From: Halorubrum distributum JCM 10118
GTDB taxonomy: Archaea; Halobacteriota; Halobacteria; Halobacteriales; Haloferacaceae
Length of the DNA: 32,359 bases
Assembly (NCBI RefSeq): GCF_000337335.1
Contig: NZ_AOJN01000002.1
Coordinates: forward strand, 1-32,359
Direction of reading: 5' to 3'
The notes below the pieces were generated by a model that ran no database searches, had not been told where the DNA came from, and saw only the letters and a program-made list of their open reading frames with translations. The number at the start of each line of letters is the position of its first letter. The first letter of the stretch is position 1. Positions 13,425 through 20,843 of the stretch are shown here, in pieces. The position numbers were made by a program, and so were the translations under genes.

Positions 13425-14771
13425 ATGGCTGACGGCGAGGATCAACAGTCCCTTTCACAGTCCATCAAAGGTCGCCTCCAGGAGGGCGTTCAAAACTCGG
13501 TGTTTCGAGATAAGGGACTTCTTGACCCGGATGCCGTCATCGACGAGGACCGGATCGTTGGGCGTGATGACCAACTGGACGACATCATCACCTATCTCCG
13601 ACCGGCGTTACAGGGGAACCGCCCACCCAATATGCTTCTCTACGGCCCGTCTGGGACGGGGAAGTCACTCATCATCAACGCGGTCTGTCAGCAGGTGCTT
13701 GAACTCGCGAACGCCCAAGACGACCGGTTTGGGGTTATTAAAATCAACTGTCAGACAATCAAGTCCCACGACAGAGCCGTCTATCGTCTCGTGGAAAACG
13801 CTGCCAATGAGGCCGGCGTTGAAATCGGTGTTCCTCAGAGCGGCGTCTCGACCGATCAGAAACTCAACCGGTTCTATGAAGTCTTGAGCAACAACTTCGA
13901 CTCGGTTATTATCATCTTGGATGAGGTTGACCTCTTGGTCGGCCGCCAGCGGGACCCGAACGACGAACCAGCATACTCAAAGCTGCTGTATCAGCTTTCT
14001 CGAGCCTCACAGCTCGGCCAGATCGAGGGACACGTGTCCGTTGCTGCGCTTACAAACGACCCCCGGTTTATGGAGAACCTCGACGGCCGAGCTGAGAGTT
14101 CGTTCAATCCGCAGGATGTCGTTTTCTCCGATTACGATGCGGACCAGCTCCAGTCGATTCTTCGCCGACGTCGCGATGCGTATCGAGAGGATGTGCTTGA
14201 AGATGGTATCATTCCACTTAGCTCAGCGTTTGCCGCGCAGGACCACGGCGACGCGCGGAAAGCAATCGATCTGTTCCGAAAAGCCGGCGAGATAGCGGAC
14301 CGAGAGGGTGAAGAGACGGTTCATGAAGGACACGTTCGCGATGCCCAGAAAGAAGCGGAGCGGGATCGGACGCTGACGCAGATGCAGGGGCTCTCGACCC
14401 AAAAGAAGCTCTCGCTGTACGCAACCGCGATCGTCCCCGTCTACTCACAGCGCAACCTGAACGCTGTTCCCAGCACGGTCGCATATCGTGTGTATCAGTA
14501 CCTTACTGAGCTACTTGACGCTGATACAAAATCACGCGACTCCTATCTCCGCTATATGAGTGAGGCGGAGACGTACAACTTCGTCACCTCAGAAAAACGA
14601 GGCCGCGGCTACGGGAGCGGGGTTCACAAGGAGTACTCGTTCGTTGACGATCCAGGGGTGGTTGCTGAAACCCTCCGGGCTGATATTCGGCTTGAGGAGG
14701 CAGACGATGAGGGTGATCTGATTAAGTCTGTTGTCAACGCACAGATAGATGATTTCTTTGAGGGCAAGTAG
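13425..14771 (+). CDS. Orc1/Cdc6 replication initiator protein
   Basis: 448 residues, the usual length of plasmid or secondary-chromosome Orc1/Cdc6 in haloarchaea. Domains: N-terminal helix with VFRDKGLLDPDAVIDEDRIV and GRDDQLDDI; AAA+ core with Walker A GPSGTGKS (residues 74-81) and Walker B VIIILDEVDLL (~160-170); sensor region AALTNDPRF; lid with HGDARKAIDLFRKAG; C-terminal winged helix (SLYATAIVPVYSQRNLNAVP onwards to RGRGYGSGVHKEYSFVDDPG). It should bind the ORB repeats placed on both sides of the gene and load MCM. The promoter is overlapped by ORB-like repeat 4, consistent with autoregulation. Codon use is slightly less GC-rich than the early part of the window. Confidence 0.95.
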   Translation: MADGEDQQSLSQSIKGRLQEGVQNSVFRDKGLLDPDAVIDEDRIVGRDDQLDDIITYLRPALQGNRPPNMLLYGPSGTGKSLIINAVCQQVLELANAQDDRFGVIKINCQTIKSHDRAVYRLVENAANEAGVEIGVPQSGVSTDQKLNRFYEVLSNNFDSVIIILDEVDLLVGRQRDPNDEPAYSKLLYQLSRASQLGQIEGHVSVAALTNDPRFMENLDGRAESSFNPQDVVFSDYDADQLQSILRRRRDAYREDVLEDGIIPLSSAFAAQDHGDARKAIDLFRKAGEIADREGEETVHEGHVRDAQKEAERDRTLTQMQGLSTQKKLSLYATAIVPVYSQRNLNAVPSTVAYRVYQYLTELLDADTKSRDSYLRYMSEAETYNFVTSEKRGRGYGSGVHKEYSFVDDPGVVAETLRADIRLEEADDEGDLIKSVVNAQIDDFFEGK

Positions 14772-14798
14772 CGCCCAGCGTTACCGCAGCCCCAGCCA

Positions 14799-14822
14799 GA
14801 TTCATCTCGCACACGGGGTGTG
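14799..14822 (+). repeat. ORB-like repeat 5
   Basis: Contains TTCATCTCGCACACGGGG followed by TGTG; perfect consensus, 28 bases downstream of the orc1/cdc6 stop. Confidence 0.85.
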
Positions 14823-14877
14823 ATTGTGTGAGACGACCTGTCGCTCTCGGGATCTATGTCTGACAATAGTATACACG

Positions 14878-14901
14878 ATTTCATTTCGCATACGGGGTGT
14901 C
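14878..14901 (+). repeat. ORB-like repeat 6 (CATACGGGGT variant)
   Basis: Contains TTCATTTCGCATACGGGG followed by TGTC. The CATACGGGGT core (14889-14898) differs from CACACGGGG in the other copies and is shared only with repeat 7 on the far side of the TnpB gene. Confidence 0.75.
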
Positions 14902-14945
14902 CCTCGGTCCCAGACTCGGAACTATCTCGGAGTGTGTCGTCCGTA

Positions 14946-14953
14946 GGTATTTA
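14946..14953 (+). promoter_or_regulatory. TATA box of tnpB
   Basis: GGTATTTAAGAG places TATTTAAG about 30-37 bases upstream of the ATG at 14984, supporting that start over the upstream in-frame codon at 14897. Confidence 0.5.
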
Positions 14954-14983
14954 AGAGATTACGGTTATACCACAGGGCGTCGG

Positions 14984-16282
14984 ATGGCCGACACCGCTAC
15001 CGTCACGAAAACGCTTGAGGCCACTCTTGTTGATCCAACTGCGCACAAAGAGCGGAAACTTCGTGAAACGGTAGCGACATATCAGGACGCGCTCGAAACA
15101 GCCTTCGATAGTGAAGCGAGTACGCAGTCAGAAATCAACGATCTCGTTACCGGATACGATTTGACTTCGTACGCAAAAGATGCCCTCAAACAATACGTCC
15201 CCCAACTTGAGTACAGCTACGATGCGGATGAATTAGCAGAAGATCATCCTGTTCGCTTCACTCACCGTGGGCTACAGATTGATCACTCCTCAACACGGGC
15301 CCACGAGTTCTGCTGGCGCGTTCCTCAGGCAGGTTACGGGACTGGCTTCTGGATACCCCTGCGGATCAACCCTGATCAGAAACCACTCTGGTTTGATCTC
15401 TTGGACGGAACTGTATCAGCTGGTGAATTTCGACTCACTCAGCATCGAGCATCATGGACGTTACACGTTACTGTGAAGTATTCGGTTGAAGACCCGGAGA
15501 TCCCGGATGACCCGACGCATATCGGCTTCGACGTCGGTGAATCGACGTTGCTCACGGGCTGTGCCCTACAACACGACGCACCGACAGATCCATTCTTGTT
15601 TGATGGCAGTCGGGCACGACGCATACGGAAGGAGATGTACACGACTCTCAAGCGCTTACAGGAGCGAGATTCTACAGAATGGCGTATCGAGTGGCGCTTC
15701 GAACATTTCCAGAACGCCCTCACTGATATCGTGGAAAAATCAACCACCCGGGCCGTCGAATATGCCTGTCAGTTCGATAGTCCCGTCATCGTCCTTGAAG
15801 ATCTATCGTGTATCCAAGAGCAGCTGGACCACGGTACTCATATGAACCGACGATTACACTCTTGGGCCTTTGCTCAGCTAATCAGTCGGCTTGAAGACAA
15901 GGCGCTCGAAGCGAGCGTCCCAGTTGAGTTCGTACCACCTGCGTACACGTCTAAGACGTGCCATGAGTGTGGACATATCGGATCTCGGTCCTCACAAGCC
16001 GAGTTCAAATGTACCAATCCCGACTGCTGGGTAACTGAATATCAGGCAGATATCAATGCAGCGGCAAACATCGCCCATCGTGCCGATCCGTGGGGAGAGA
16101 GTGTGCCTTGGAAAACGGGACACAATGACTCCCCGCGGAATGGGTGCCCACGTGACAGGGCCTTGGAACGCCGAGAGAAGAATAGGAACAACCGACAGAT
16201 GACGCTCTCGGAGTATAGTTCCGAAACCTCCTCATCTAATGAGACCTCCCCTGTGGGGAGTACCACAGGAGATAGCAAATGA
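14984..16282 (+). CDS. tnpB: TnpB, RNA-guided nuclease of an IS1341-type element
   Basis: 432 residues from ATG 14984 (MADTATVTKTLEATL), preferred because a TATA box lies about 35 bases upstream. The RuvC-like catalytic residues appear present: Asp in HIGFDVGEST, Glu in VIVLEDLSCIQE, and the last Asp in ADINAAANIAHR. The zinc ribbon is CHECGHIGS and CTNPDCW. TnpB proteins are omega-RNA-guided DNA nucleases that cut the empty donor or target site. The C-terminal tail after residue ~360 is hydrophilic and Ser/Thr-rich. All key residues are intact, so the protein may be active. No transposase tnpA is nearby, so mobility would depend on another element. Confidence 0.92.
   Translation: MADTATVTKTLEATLVDPTAHKERKLRETVATYQDALETAFDSEASTQSEINDLVTGYDLTSYAKDALKQYVPQLEYSYDADELAEDHPVRFTHRGLQIDHSSTRAHEFCWRVPQAGYGTGFWIPLRINPDQKPLWFDLLDGTVSAGEFRLTQHRASWTLHVTVKYSVEDPEIPDDPTHIGFDVGESTLLTGCALQHDAPTDPFLFDGSRARRIRKEMYTTLKRLQERDSTEWRIEWRFEHFQNALTDIVEKSTTRAVEYACQFDSPVIVLEDLSCIQEQLDHGTHMNRRLHSWAFAQLISRLEDKALEASVPVEFVPPAYTSKTCHECGHIGSRSSQAEFKCTNPDCWVTEYQADINAAANIAHRADPWGESVPWKTGHNDSPRNGCPRDRALERREKNRNNRQMTLSEYSSETSSSNETSPVGSTTGDSK
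16250..16269 (+). ncRNA. candidate omega-RNA 3' hairpin of the TnpB element
   Basis: CCTGTGG and CCACAGG form a perfect stem with a 6-base loop, overlapping the last codons of tnpB. In IS200/IS605 elements the omega-RNA comes from the 3' part of tnpB and the right end, and the guide is the sequence immediately after the element. Here the following sequence leads into the ORB cluster. The RNA ends cannot be determined from sequence. Confidence 0.4.
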
Positions 16283-16283
16283 G

Positions 16284-16307
16284 GATGTCACCTCTCATAC
16301 GGGGTCC
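16284..16307 (+). repeat. ORB-like repeat 7 (degenerate half)
   Basis: Only the right half CTCATACGGGGT matches the consensus; the left half is replaced. It shares the CATACGGGGT variant with repeat 6, suggesting both derive from one repeat split by the TnpB element. Confidence 0.55.
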
Positions 16308-16324
16308 ACTTCGAAAGGGACCTC

Positions 16325-16348
16325 AATTCATTTCGCACACGGGGGGTC
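16325..16348 (+). repeat. ORB-like repeat 8
   Basis: Contains TTCATTTCGCACACGGGG followed by GGTC; the G-string variant. Confidence 0.85.
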
Positions 16349-16355
16349 ATTGTCG

Positions 16356-16379
16356 ATTTCATATCGCACACGGGGTGTG
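16356..16379 (+). repeat. ORB-like repeat 9
   Basis: Contains TTCATATCGCACACGGGG followed by TGTG, identical to the sequence of repeat 1 over its full length, 31 bases after the start of repeat 8. Confidence 0.85.
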
Positions 16380-16399
16380 TTGCCTCAACGTTGTCAGCG

Positions 16400-16423
16400 A
16401 ATTCACTTCGCACACGGGGGGTG
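16400..16423 (+). repeat. ORB-like repeat 10
   Basis: Contains TTCACTTCGCACACGGGG followed by GGTG; one mismatch in the left part. Last repeat of the downstream cluster. Confidence 0.8.
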
Positions 16424-16453
16424 GAGTCCAGCGGAATACCATCAGTTATTGTC

Positions 16454-16777
16454 TTACTCGTCCGGGTTGACCGGCTCTTTATATTTTGACCTCACCGATT
16501 CACCATCTCTCCATTGCCAGTAGTAGTAGCGATTATCGTTGATCTCCTTGATTGTGATCGTCGCCTTCGACGGGACGTCGTCCGGAAGGTCATCCGGCTG
16601 CTCGGCGACCTCGTCGTCATCCGGCGCGTCGTCAACGTGGCCGCCGCGAGCTTTGTGCGCTGCCAACGCCTCGGCGTAGCGTGCGACGTACCGGAGCTGC
16701 TCGGGGGTGTAACTGTTGAGGGTGTCGACCATCTCCGTCGAGAGGTCGGCCGGCGGCGTCGGTGGCTTGTCGGACAT
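16454..16777 (-). CDS. small plasmid-type hypothetical protein (DUF6788-like pattern)
   Basis: 107 residues from ATG 16777 (MSDKPPTPPADLSTEMVDTL); the upstream in-frame codon at 16819 would lie inside the palindrome and is rejected. An N-terminal helix pair (SYTPEQLRYVARYAEALAAH) is followed by an Asp-rich linker and a C-terminal beta module SKATITIKEINDNRYYYWQW, then RDGESVRSKYKEPV. That module recalls small haloarchaeal plasmid proteins of the DUF6788 type; the assignment is from memory and not certain. Palindrome copy 3 lies 17-57 bases upstream, exactly in the promoter region, so it is probably an operator or promoter element. Confidence 0.7.
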   Translation of the reverse strand: MSDKPPTPPADLSTEMVDTLNSYTPEQLRYVARYAEALAAHKARGGHVDDAPDDDEVAEQPDDLPDDVPSKATITIKEINDNRYYYWQWRDGESVRSKYKEPVNPDE

Positions 16778-16793
16778 CAGCGATCGCCTCGTG

Positions 16794-16834
16794 TTAACCA
16801 ACAAAGCGCGTACCAGCATAGATTTGTTGGTTAA
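16794..16834. promoter_or_regulatory. palindromic element copy 3 (perfect arms)
   Basis: TTAACCAACA (16794-16803) and TGTTGGTTAA (16825-16834), 21-base spacer, arm start-to-start 31 bases (about three helical turns). It lies immediately upstream of the minus-strand gene starting at 16777. Confidence 0.8.
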
Positions 16835-16921
16835 CCAGATATCGAACCACCACGGGTACGAGGATGTTGTAGAGGACTCCCTACACGAAACTGGAATCGG
16901 TCAGTATAGGCATACAATTAA

Positions 16922-17458
16922 TCAGTCAGAATTGATTGTTGAATCAAGGCTGAAGGTTCTAATATTGCTGTCAGATACCGTTTGAGTACGTGGTTCTATA
17001 TCGTGGACTTGGAGATACCTGAACCGATCTTCCCCCGATCTCGTACTGACCGTCGCACGACCGCCGAGGGTAAGTTCATTGAATTCGGCTTGTGTAGCTG
17101 CTATATTGACTGGGGTCTTATCTCCCCTAGTTGGATTCACATTAACAAAATATCGAACGTCATCGAACTGATTTTTCAGTTCCTCATGGAGGCTGCCGGA
17201 GACGGTAACGAATTGATCATCAAAAGCAGACCCAGTGTATTCGGGATCATATTGACCGTGAAGGATATTCTCCGAGCGTTCGAACAGCACGTTGAGTAGG
17301 TCAATACTGGTCGTTCTCCCATCAGAAGTGGTCACCTCTACATTGATTGATTTCACAAGAACAGATCCTGTCGTGGTGTCGGCCGAACTAACGCAGCCTG
17401 CGACCCCGACAGCACCCACAACACTCACTCCTGCGAGGAAATTCCGGCGGGAGGGCAC
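16922..17458 (-). CDS. haloarchaeal Tat-type lipoprotein, unknown function
   Basis: 178 residues from GTG 17458. The N-terminus MPSRRNFLAGVSVVGAVGVAGC has a twin-arginine RRNFLAG motif, a hydrophobic stretch and a lipobox ending VAGC, so it is exported by Tat and lipid-anchored at Cys22. The mature part is beta-rich: VLVKSINVEVTTSDGRTTSI, then DDQFVTVSGSLHEELKNQFD and GRATVSTRSGEDRFRYLQVH. No enzymatic motif is visible. A TATA-like AGATATTTTG (minus strand, about 17482-17490) lies near -30. It is a monocistronic gene between small plasmid-type genes. The family is not recognised. Confidence 0.8.
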   Translation of the reverse strand: MPSRRNFLAGVSVVGAVGVAGCVSSADTTTGSVLVKSINVEVTTSDGRTTSIDLLNVLFERSENILHGQYDPEYTGSAFDDQFVTVSGSLHEELKNQFDDVRYFVNVNPTRGDKTPVNIAATQAEFNELTLGGRATVSTRSGEDRFRYLQVHDIEPRTQTVSDSNIRTFSLDSTINSD

Positions 17459-17636
17459 ATCCTAAATATGTGACATACTGGCAAAATATCTTGTGCCTGT
17501 TTCTTATCGACAGCATTCAGCACGCACGCAGGCTGTCACGGCTGATCCACGCACAAGAACGCGAAACAAATCACCGAGCCGGGATTGCCACACCACTATT
17601 AGTGAATAGAAAACTATTCTAGAATAGAACGCACGG

Positions 17637-18050
17637 TCAGATGCTGTCCGGACGGGGAGCGTTCTCGTACTTGACCATCTTCTCGGGCTTGTCAGTGATA
17701 GTGTCGTAGATCTGCTGGAGCGTGTCCTCTGCTGCGAGGAGGTTATGATCGTCGAGGAACGCCCGGCCGTCCTCCGTGAGCCCATAGAACTTCCTCGGGT
17801 AGCCCTGCCGGCGCTGGTCGTCGTCTAGAGCGACCTCCTTCACGATGCCCTTATCGATCAACTTCTGGATGTGTTTGTAGACGGTGGCGTCGCTCACGCT
17901 GGGGTTGAGCTCCTCGAGCTCATACATCGAGGGGAGCTGGTCAGGATGCTGGAGGATGTTGTTAATCAGCGCGAACCGCGTCTGCTGGGTGACAAAGTGG
18001 ACGAGTTCCCGTGATTCTGTCCCCTCAGCTGTCCCCGTTTCTGTGCTCAT
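17637..18050 (-). CDS. winged helix-turn-helix transcriptional regulator
   Basis: 137 residues from ATG 18050 (MSTETGTAEGTESRELVHFV). The frame is open to 18116, but the upstream part lies in the operator-rich region and starts poorly. The winged helix is TRFALINNILQHPDQLPSMY, then ELNPSVSDATVYKHIQKLID and a wing with QGYPRKFYGLTEDGRAFLDD, as in ArsR/MarR-like haloarchaeal regulators. A C-terminal helix LQQIYDTITDKPEKMVKYEN may dimerise. It is divergent from the broken gene at 18179, a common arrangement of regulator and target. The shared intergenic region carries repeated GAGTAAA/TTTACTC boxes suited to autoregulation. Confidence 0.85.
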   Translation of the reverse strand: MSTETGTAEGTESRELVHFVTQQTRFALINNILQHPDQLPSMYELEELNPSVSDATVYKHIQKLIDKGIVKEVALDDDQRRQGYPRKFYGLTEDGRAFLDDHNLLAAEDTLQQIYDTITDKPEKMVKYENAPRPDSI

Positions 18051-18081
18051 ACAACACGATACACGTCCTAGCGACAAGTAG

Positions 18082-18150
18082 TTTACTCTTGGGTAAATCA
18101 CTCTGGAGTAAATCAAATCTAACTAAGCTAGTGAATTACTCCGTAAATCA
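18082..18150. promoter_or_regulatory. cluster of GAGTAAA / TTTACTC operator-like boxes
   Basis: In the divergent region are TTTACTC (18082-18088), GGGTAAATCA (18091-18100), GAGTAAATCA (18106-18115), ATTACTC (18135-18141) and CGTAAATCA (18142-18150). They form two head-to-head pairs (18082-18097 and 18134-18148) plus a single box. They are probably binding sites of the winged-helix regulator at 18050, controlling itself and the gene at 18179. Confidence 0.55.
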
Positions 18151-18178
18151 TATCGCACGACGCTGAGGGGAGTCATAT

Positions 18179-18726
18179 ATGCCCGACGAGGAACCGCCGG
18201 TCCCTGAAGAAGTCCTCACCAGTGCGAAGGATCAACTCGACGACGTAGCGATCTCGCTGGCGGACAACGAGGAGATCCTCCACGCCCTGAGCGAACTGAC
18301 CCCCGTCTACGAAAATGAGCGCTCGTACTTCGTGCTGGGCAACTACGACCGGGAGCCGATTCGACGCTGAATCTGGTGGTCGACCGGCTCAACCGCCGGC
18401 AGGACGCCTATGCATTCCGAATGGTCGACATCCGTGGCGAGTGGGACAACAGCATCCAGAAATTCTGCCTGATTGCCGATATCGTCACCTACCTCGTTGG
18501 CGTCGCCGAGAAGGATCCGAGTGACTTCCTCGTCGAGCAGGGGCTCCTCGTCGGCACGACGGAGTTCTTCGCGAAGAGCCACGTCCTCAAACGGGTGTAT
18601 GAGGACGAGAAACACCCCTTCGGCTGGATGCAGGACGGCGTCTTCGAACTGTTCGAGCAAGAGGGACAGCTGTATCGCTGGCAGACAGAGGAGGAACTCA
18701 TCGGCGTGACGGAAGAACTCCCGTGA
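18179..18726 (+). pseudogene. hypothetical gene split by a frameshift
   Basis: The first frame starts at ATG 18179 (MPDEEPPVPEEVLTSAKDQL), continues through YFVLGNYDREPIRR and stops at TGA 18368-18370. The second frame is open from before 18361 and continues LNLVVDRLNRRQDAYAFRMV through CLIADIVTYLVGVAEKDPSD and the C-terminus QTEEELIGVTEELP at 18726. Joining the frames with one added base at about 18365 gives a continuous ~182-residue protein, so one base has been lost. The encoded family is unknown but looks soluble and alpha/beta. Divergence from the regulator at 18050 suggests it is that regulator's target. A sequencing error or programmed shift cannot be excluded. Confidence 0.75.
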
Positions 18727-18752
18727 CAGCTGTGGGACTCTAACTGCCTACG

Positions 18753-19502
18753 TTATTTTACGGTTTCGCCGCCATCAACCGGGAGTGACTGTCCGGTAAT
18801 ATACGATGCTTCATCGGAGCACAGCCAAACGATGACGCTGGCAACCTCATCTGGGGACGCAGCCCGCCTCATCGGAACTTCTCCGATAATCGAACTGCGT
18901 TCTGCTTCAGACATCGACTCCAAGGCTGGCGTCTCTACAATCGTCGGACAGACTGCATTGACGCGAACGTCATCGTTAGCAGTTTCTAAGGCCGCTGTCC
19001 GTGTCAGACCGACTACACCGTGTTTGCTGGCGGCGTACGGTGCCCGACCGGGGCTCCCACGGAGTCCGGCCTTCGAGGAGACGTTGACGATGGCGCCGCC
19101 GCCGGTGTCGTATAATGCGGGGAGTTCGTATTTCATACCGGCCCAGACGCCAGTCTGATTGACATCGAGGACGCGGTCCCACTCTTCCTCGTCGATTTCT
19201 GGGACTTGGGCTGGTGTGTTCCCGATCGCGGCGTTGTTGACGGCGTAGTCGAGTCGCCCGTGTTCGTTGAGCGTGGTGTCCACGAGAGCTTCAATTGACT
19301 CGCTGCGACTGGTGTCGACCTCGATGAAGGTTACATTGCCATCATTTTCTTTGATTTGTTCAGCGGTCTCTTGCCCAGCTTCCGTGTCGATATCGGCGGC
19401 GACGACTGTTGCTCCTTCGGCGGCGAGTCGGTTGGCGGTTGCGCGGCCGATGCCGGAGCCAGCGCCGGTTACAAGTGCGACGGAATCCTCAAAGTCGTAC
19501 AT
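18753..19502 (-). CDS. SDR-family NAD(P)-dependent oxidoreductase
   Basis: 249 residues from ATG 19502 (a TTG at 19505 is the alternative). The Rossmann motif TGAGSGIG is near residues 12-19, Asp in VVAADIDTEAG suggests NAD preference, NNAA occurs in LDYAVNNAAIG, the catalytic Ser is in NVSSKAG, the Tyr and Lys are in YAASKHG, and the C-terminal signature is ITGQSLPVDGG. It is a classical short-chain dehydrogenase/reductase of normal length, probably acting on an alcohol or ketone; the substrate is not readable. It diverges from the squalene-synthase-family gene at 19675 with about 170 bases between, so the two may share control, but a functional link is not shown. Confidence 0.92.
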   Translation of the reverse strand: MYDFEDSVALVTGAGSGIGRATANRLAAEGATVVAADIDTEAGQETAEQIKENDGNVTFIEVDTSRSESIEALVDTTLNEHGRLDYAVNNAAIGNTPAQVPEIDEEEWDRVLDVNQTGVWAGMKYELPALYDTGGGAIVNVSSKAGLRGSPGRAPYAASKHGVVGLTRTAALETANDDVRVNAVCPTIVETPALESMSEAERSSIIGEVPMRRAASPDEVASVIVWLCSDEASYITGQSLPVDGGETVK

Positions 19503-19513
19503 CAACTACAAAT

Positions 19514-19529
19514 ACTGAATATTTAGTCA
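19514..19529. promoter_or_regulatory. TGA-N8-TCA-type palindrome at the SDR promoter
   Basis: ACTGAATATTTAGTCA contains TGAATATTTAGTCA (19516-19529), which matches 11 of 14 positions of the palindrome upstream of the gene at 24422. It overlaps the AT-rich core promoter of the SDR gene. The weak match makes a shared regulator only possible. Confidence 0.3.
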
Positions 19530-19608
19530 AGTACTTTGTGGTACTCTTAGGAAAAACGTAGTGTAGGACCCTTGCCTACCAATCTGCTACTAAGAGAAGA
19601 CGAAAAAT

Positions 19609-19618
19609 TTAAATATTA
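19609..19618 (+). promoter_or_regulatory. TATA box of the squalene-synthase-family gene
   Basis: TTTAAATATT lies about 57-66 bases before ATG 19675 and 15-24 bases before an in-frame GTG at 19633. It supports transcription beginning near 19635. Confidence 0.5.
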
Positions 19619-19674
19619 ATTGTTTGTTCATAGTGGACGAGTTCAAACGGCTGAGCAAACACCACTCAAAATAT

Positions 19675-20742
19675 ATGACGCGACATCAACCATCCCCGTC
19701 CAAGCCCCCGCTTGCGTACTGCCATGACGCTGTCCAAGACGTATCGCGTACGTTCGCTCTTACCATCGATGCACTCGACCCACCACTGGCCGACCAGATT
19801 TGTGTCGGCTACCTGCTCTGTCGAATTCCGGATACGATCGAGGATTCAACCCACATTTCGACGGAGACCCAACAAAGGCTTCTTAGGACCTACTACGCGA
19901 GCCTCGACCCTGAATCACCAACGTCGATAGAAGTGTTCACGCGTCAAGCACGACAGTACATATCAACTCAGTCTCCTGTAGCGGACTGGGAGCTTGTTGG
20001 GAACACTCCGACCGTTATGGCCGCCTTCGAACAGTTCTCACAAGACACACAGGAGGCAATGCGACCTCCCATCCGTGAGATGATCACAGGGATGATTCGG
20101 TTCACCGGGCGATACGCAGACGAGCCGGGGATTCGAATCCAAACGCTCATTGAACTCAGAAGCTATTGTCACTACGTCGCTGGTACTGTCGGGACATTAA
20201 TCACGAACCTCCTCGCAAAGCAACCACTCACGACTTCCCGCGAGGAGGCCCTCCGAAGGAATGCTGAACATTTCGGTCGACTCCTACAACTGGTGAATAT
20301 TGCAAAAGACGTCCACGAGGACTACGTAACCGAAAACAATGTGTATCTCCCAAGTGAGTGGCTAGCAGCCGAAGGAATTCCCCAAGATCAAATCATTCAC
20401 ACAGACTACCAAGAGGGAGCTATATCGGTGCTTTCACGAGTCCTTGAGCAGGCCAACCAACACCTCGACGCTGCTCAATCCTACATCGAAAAAATGCCAC
20501 TAGGCAACGGAAACACCGTCGTCGCATGGGCAGTTCCATATCTCTTAGCCGTCGGCACTCTTCGAGAACTCCGTACAAACCCCGGAACCGCATTTGCTCC
20601 GGAGAGTGTGAAAGTATCCCGTACAGAGGTTCGGACCATCCTGAATGCGGTGTCTGCTACTGATCGGCAGTACCTCACTTCTCTCCGAGAACAGGTTGCT
20701 GACAACCCGCTTGAAGAGCTACCACCTCGTCTCGCTCCCTGA
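19675..20742 (+). CDS. squalene/phytoene synthase family protein
   Basis: 355 residues from ATG 19675; GTG 19633 is an alternative closer to the TATA box, but 19675 gives the usual distance to the conserved YCHDAVQDVSRTFALTI start of the domain. The first Asp-rich motif is DTIED (residues 53-57) in YLLCRIPDTIEDS. The second is NIAKDVHEDY, matching the NIxxDxxED motif of squalene synthases. Other conserved elements are RSYCHYVAGTVG and NNVYLP. The enzyme should condense two prenyl diphosphates head-to-head (farnesyl to squalene is typical of this haloarchaeal branch). Both metal-binding motifs are intact. Many haloarchaea also keep a chromosomal homologue, so this may be an accessory copy. GC is moderate. 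Confidence 0.88.
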   Translation: MTRHQPSPSKPPLAYCHDAVQDVSRTFALTIDALDPPLADQICVGYLLCRIPDTIEDSTHISTETQQRLLRTYYASLDPESPTSIEVFTRQARQYISTQSPVADWELVGNTPTVMAAFEQFSQDTQEAMRPPIREMITGMIRFTGRYADEPGIRIQTLIELRSYCHYVAGTVGTLITNLLAKQPLTTSREEALRRNAEHFGRLLQLVNIAKDVHEDYVTENNVYLPSEWLAAEGIPQDQIIHTDYQEGAISVLSRVLEQANQHLDAAQSYIEKMPLGNGNTVVAWAVPYLLAVGTLRELRTNPGTAFAPESVKVSRTEVRTILNAVSATDRQYLTSLREQVADNPLEELPPRLAP

Positions 20743-20843
20743 CGGGCTCCAAGCAGTCTCCATCTGATTTCGGGGGTGACAAACGGGCCATGTGGACTCC
20801 GCTGGGCCCCTACTGATGGCAGAAAATACTAGCCGCGTCGTTT

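Larger units (their letters stand above)
14899..16295 (+). mobile_element. TnpB-only IS200/IS605 (IS1341-type) element, approximate ends
   Basis: The element carries tnpB and no tnpA. The limits given are the interval between two exact copies of CATACGGGGT (14889-14898 and 16296-16305), the only sign of a boundary. A perfect 7-base hairpin CCTGTGG-GGAGTA-CCACAGG (16250-16269) lies at the 3' end of tnpB, as expected for the right-end structure and omega-RNA scaffold of this family. True IS605 elements do not make target duplications, so the exact ends remain uncertain. It sits inside the downstream ORB cluster. Confidence 0.6.

Noticed and set aside
12719-16423. CRISPR array
   Set aside because: The repeats are irregularly spaced, lie around orc1/cdc6, carry the G-string typical of ORBs and have no cas genes nearby.
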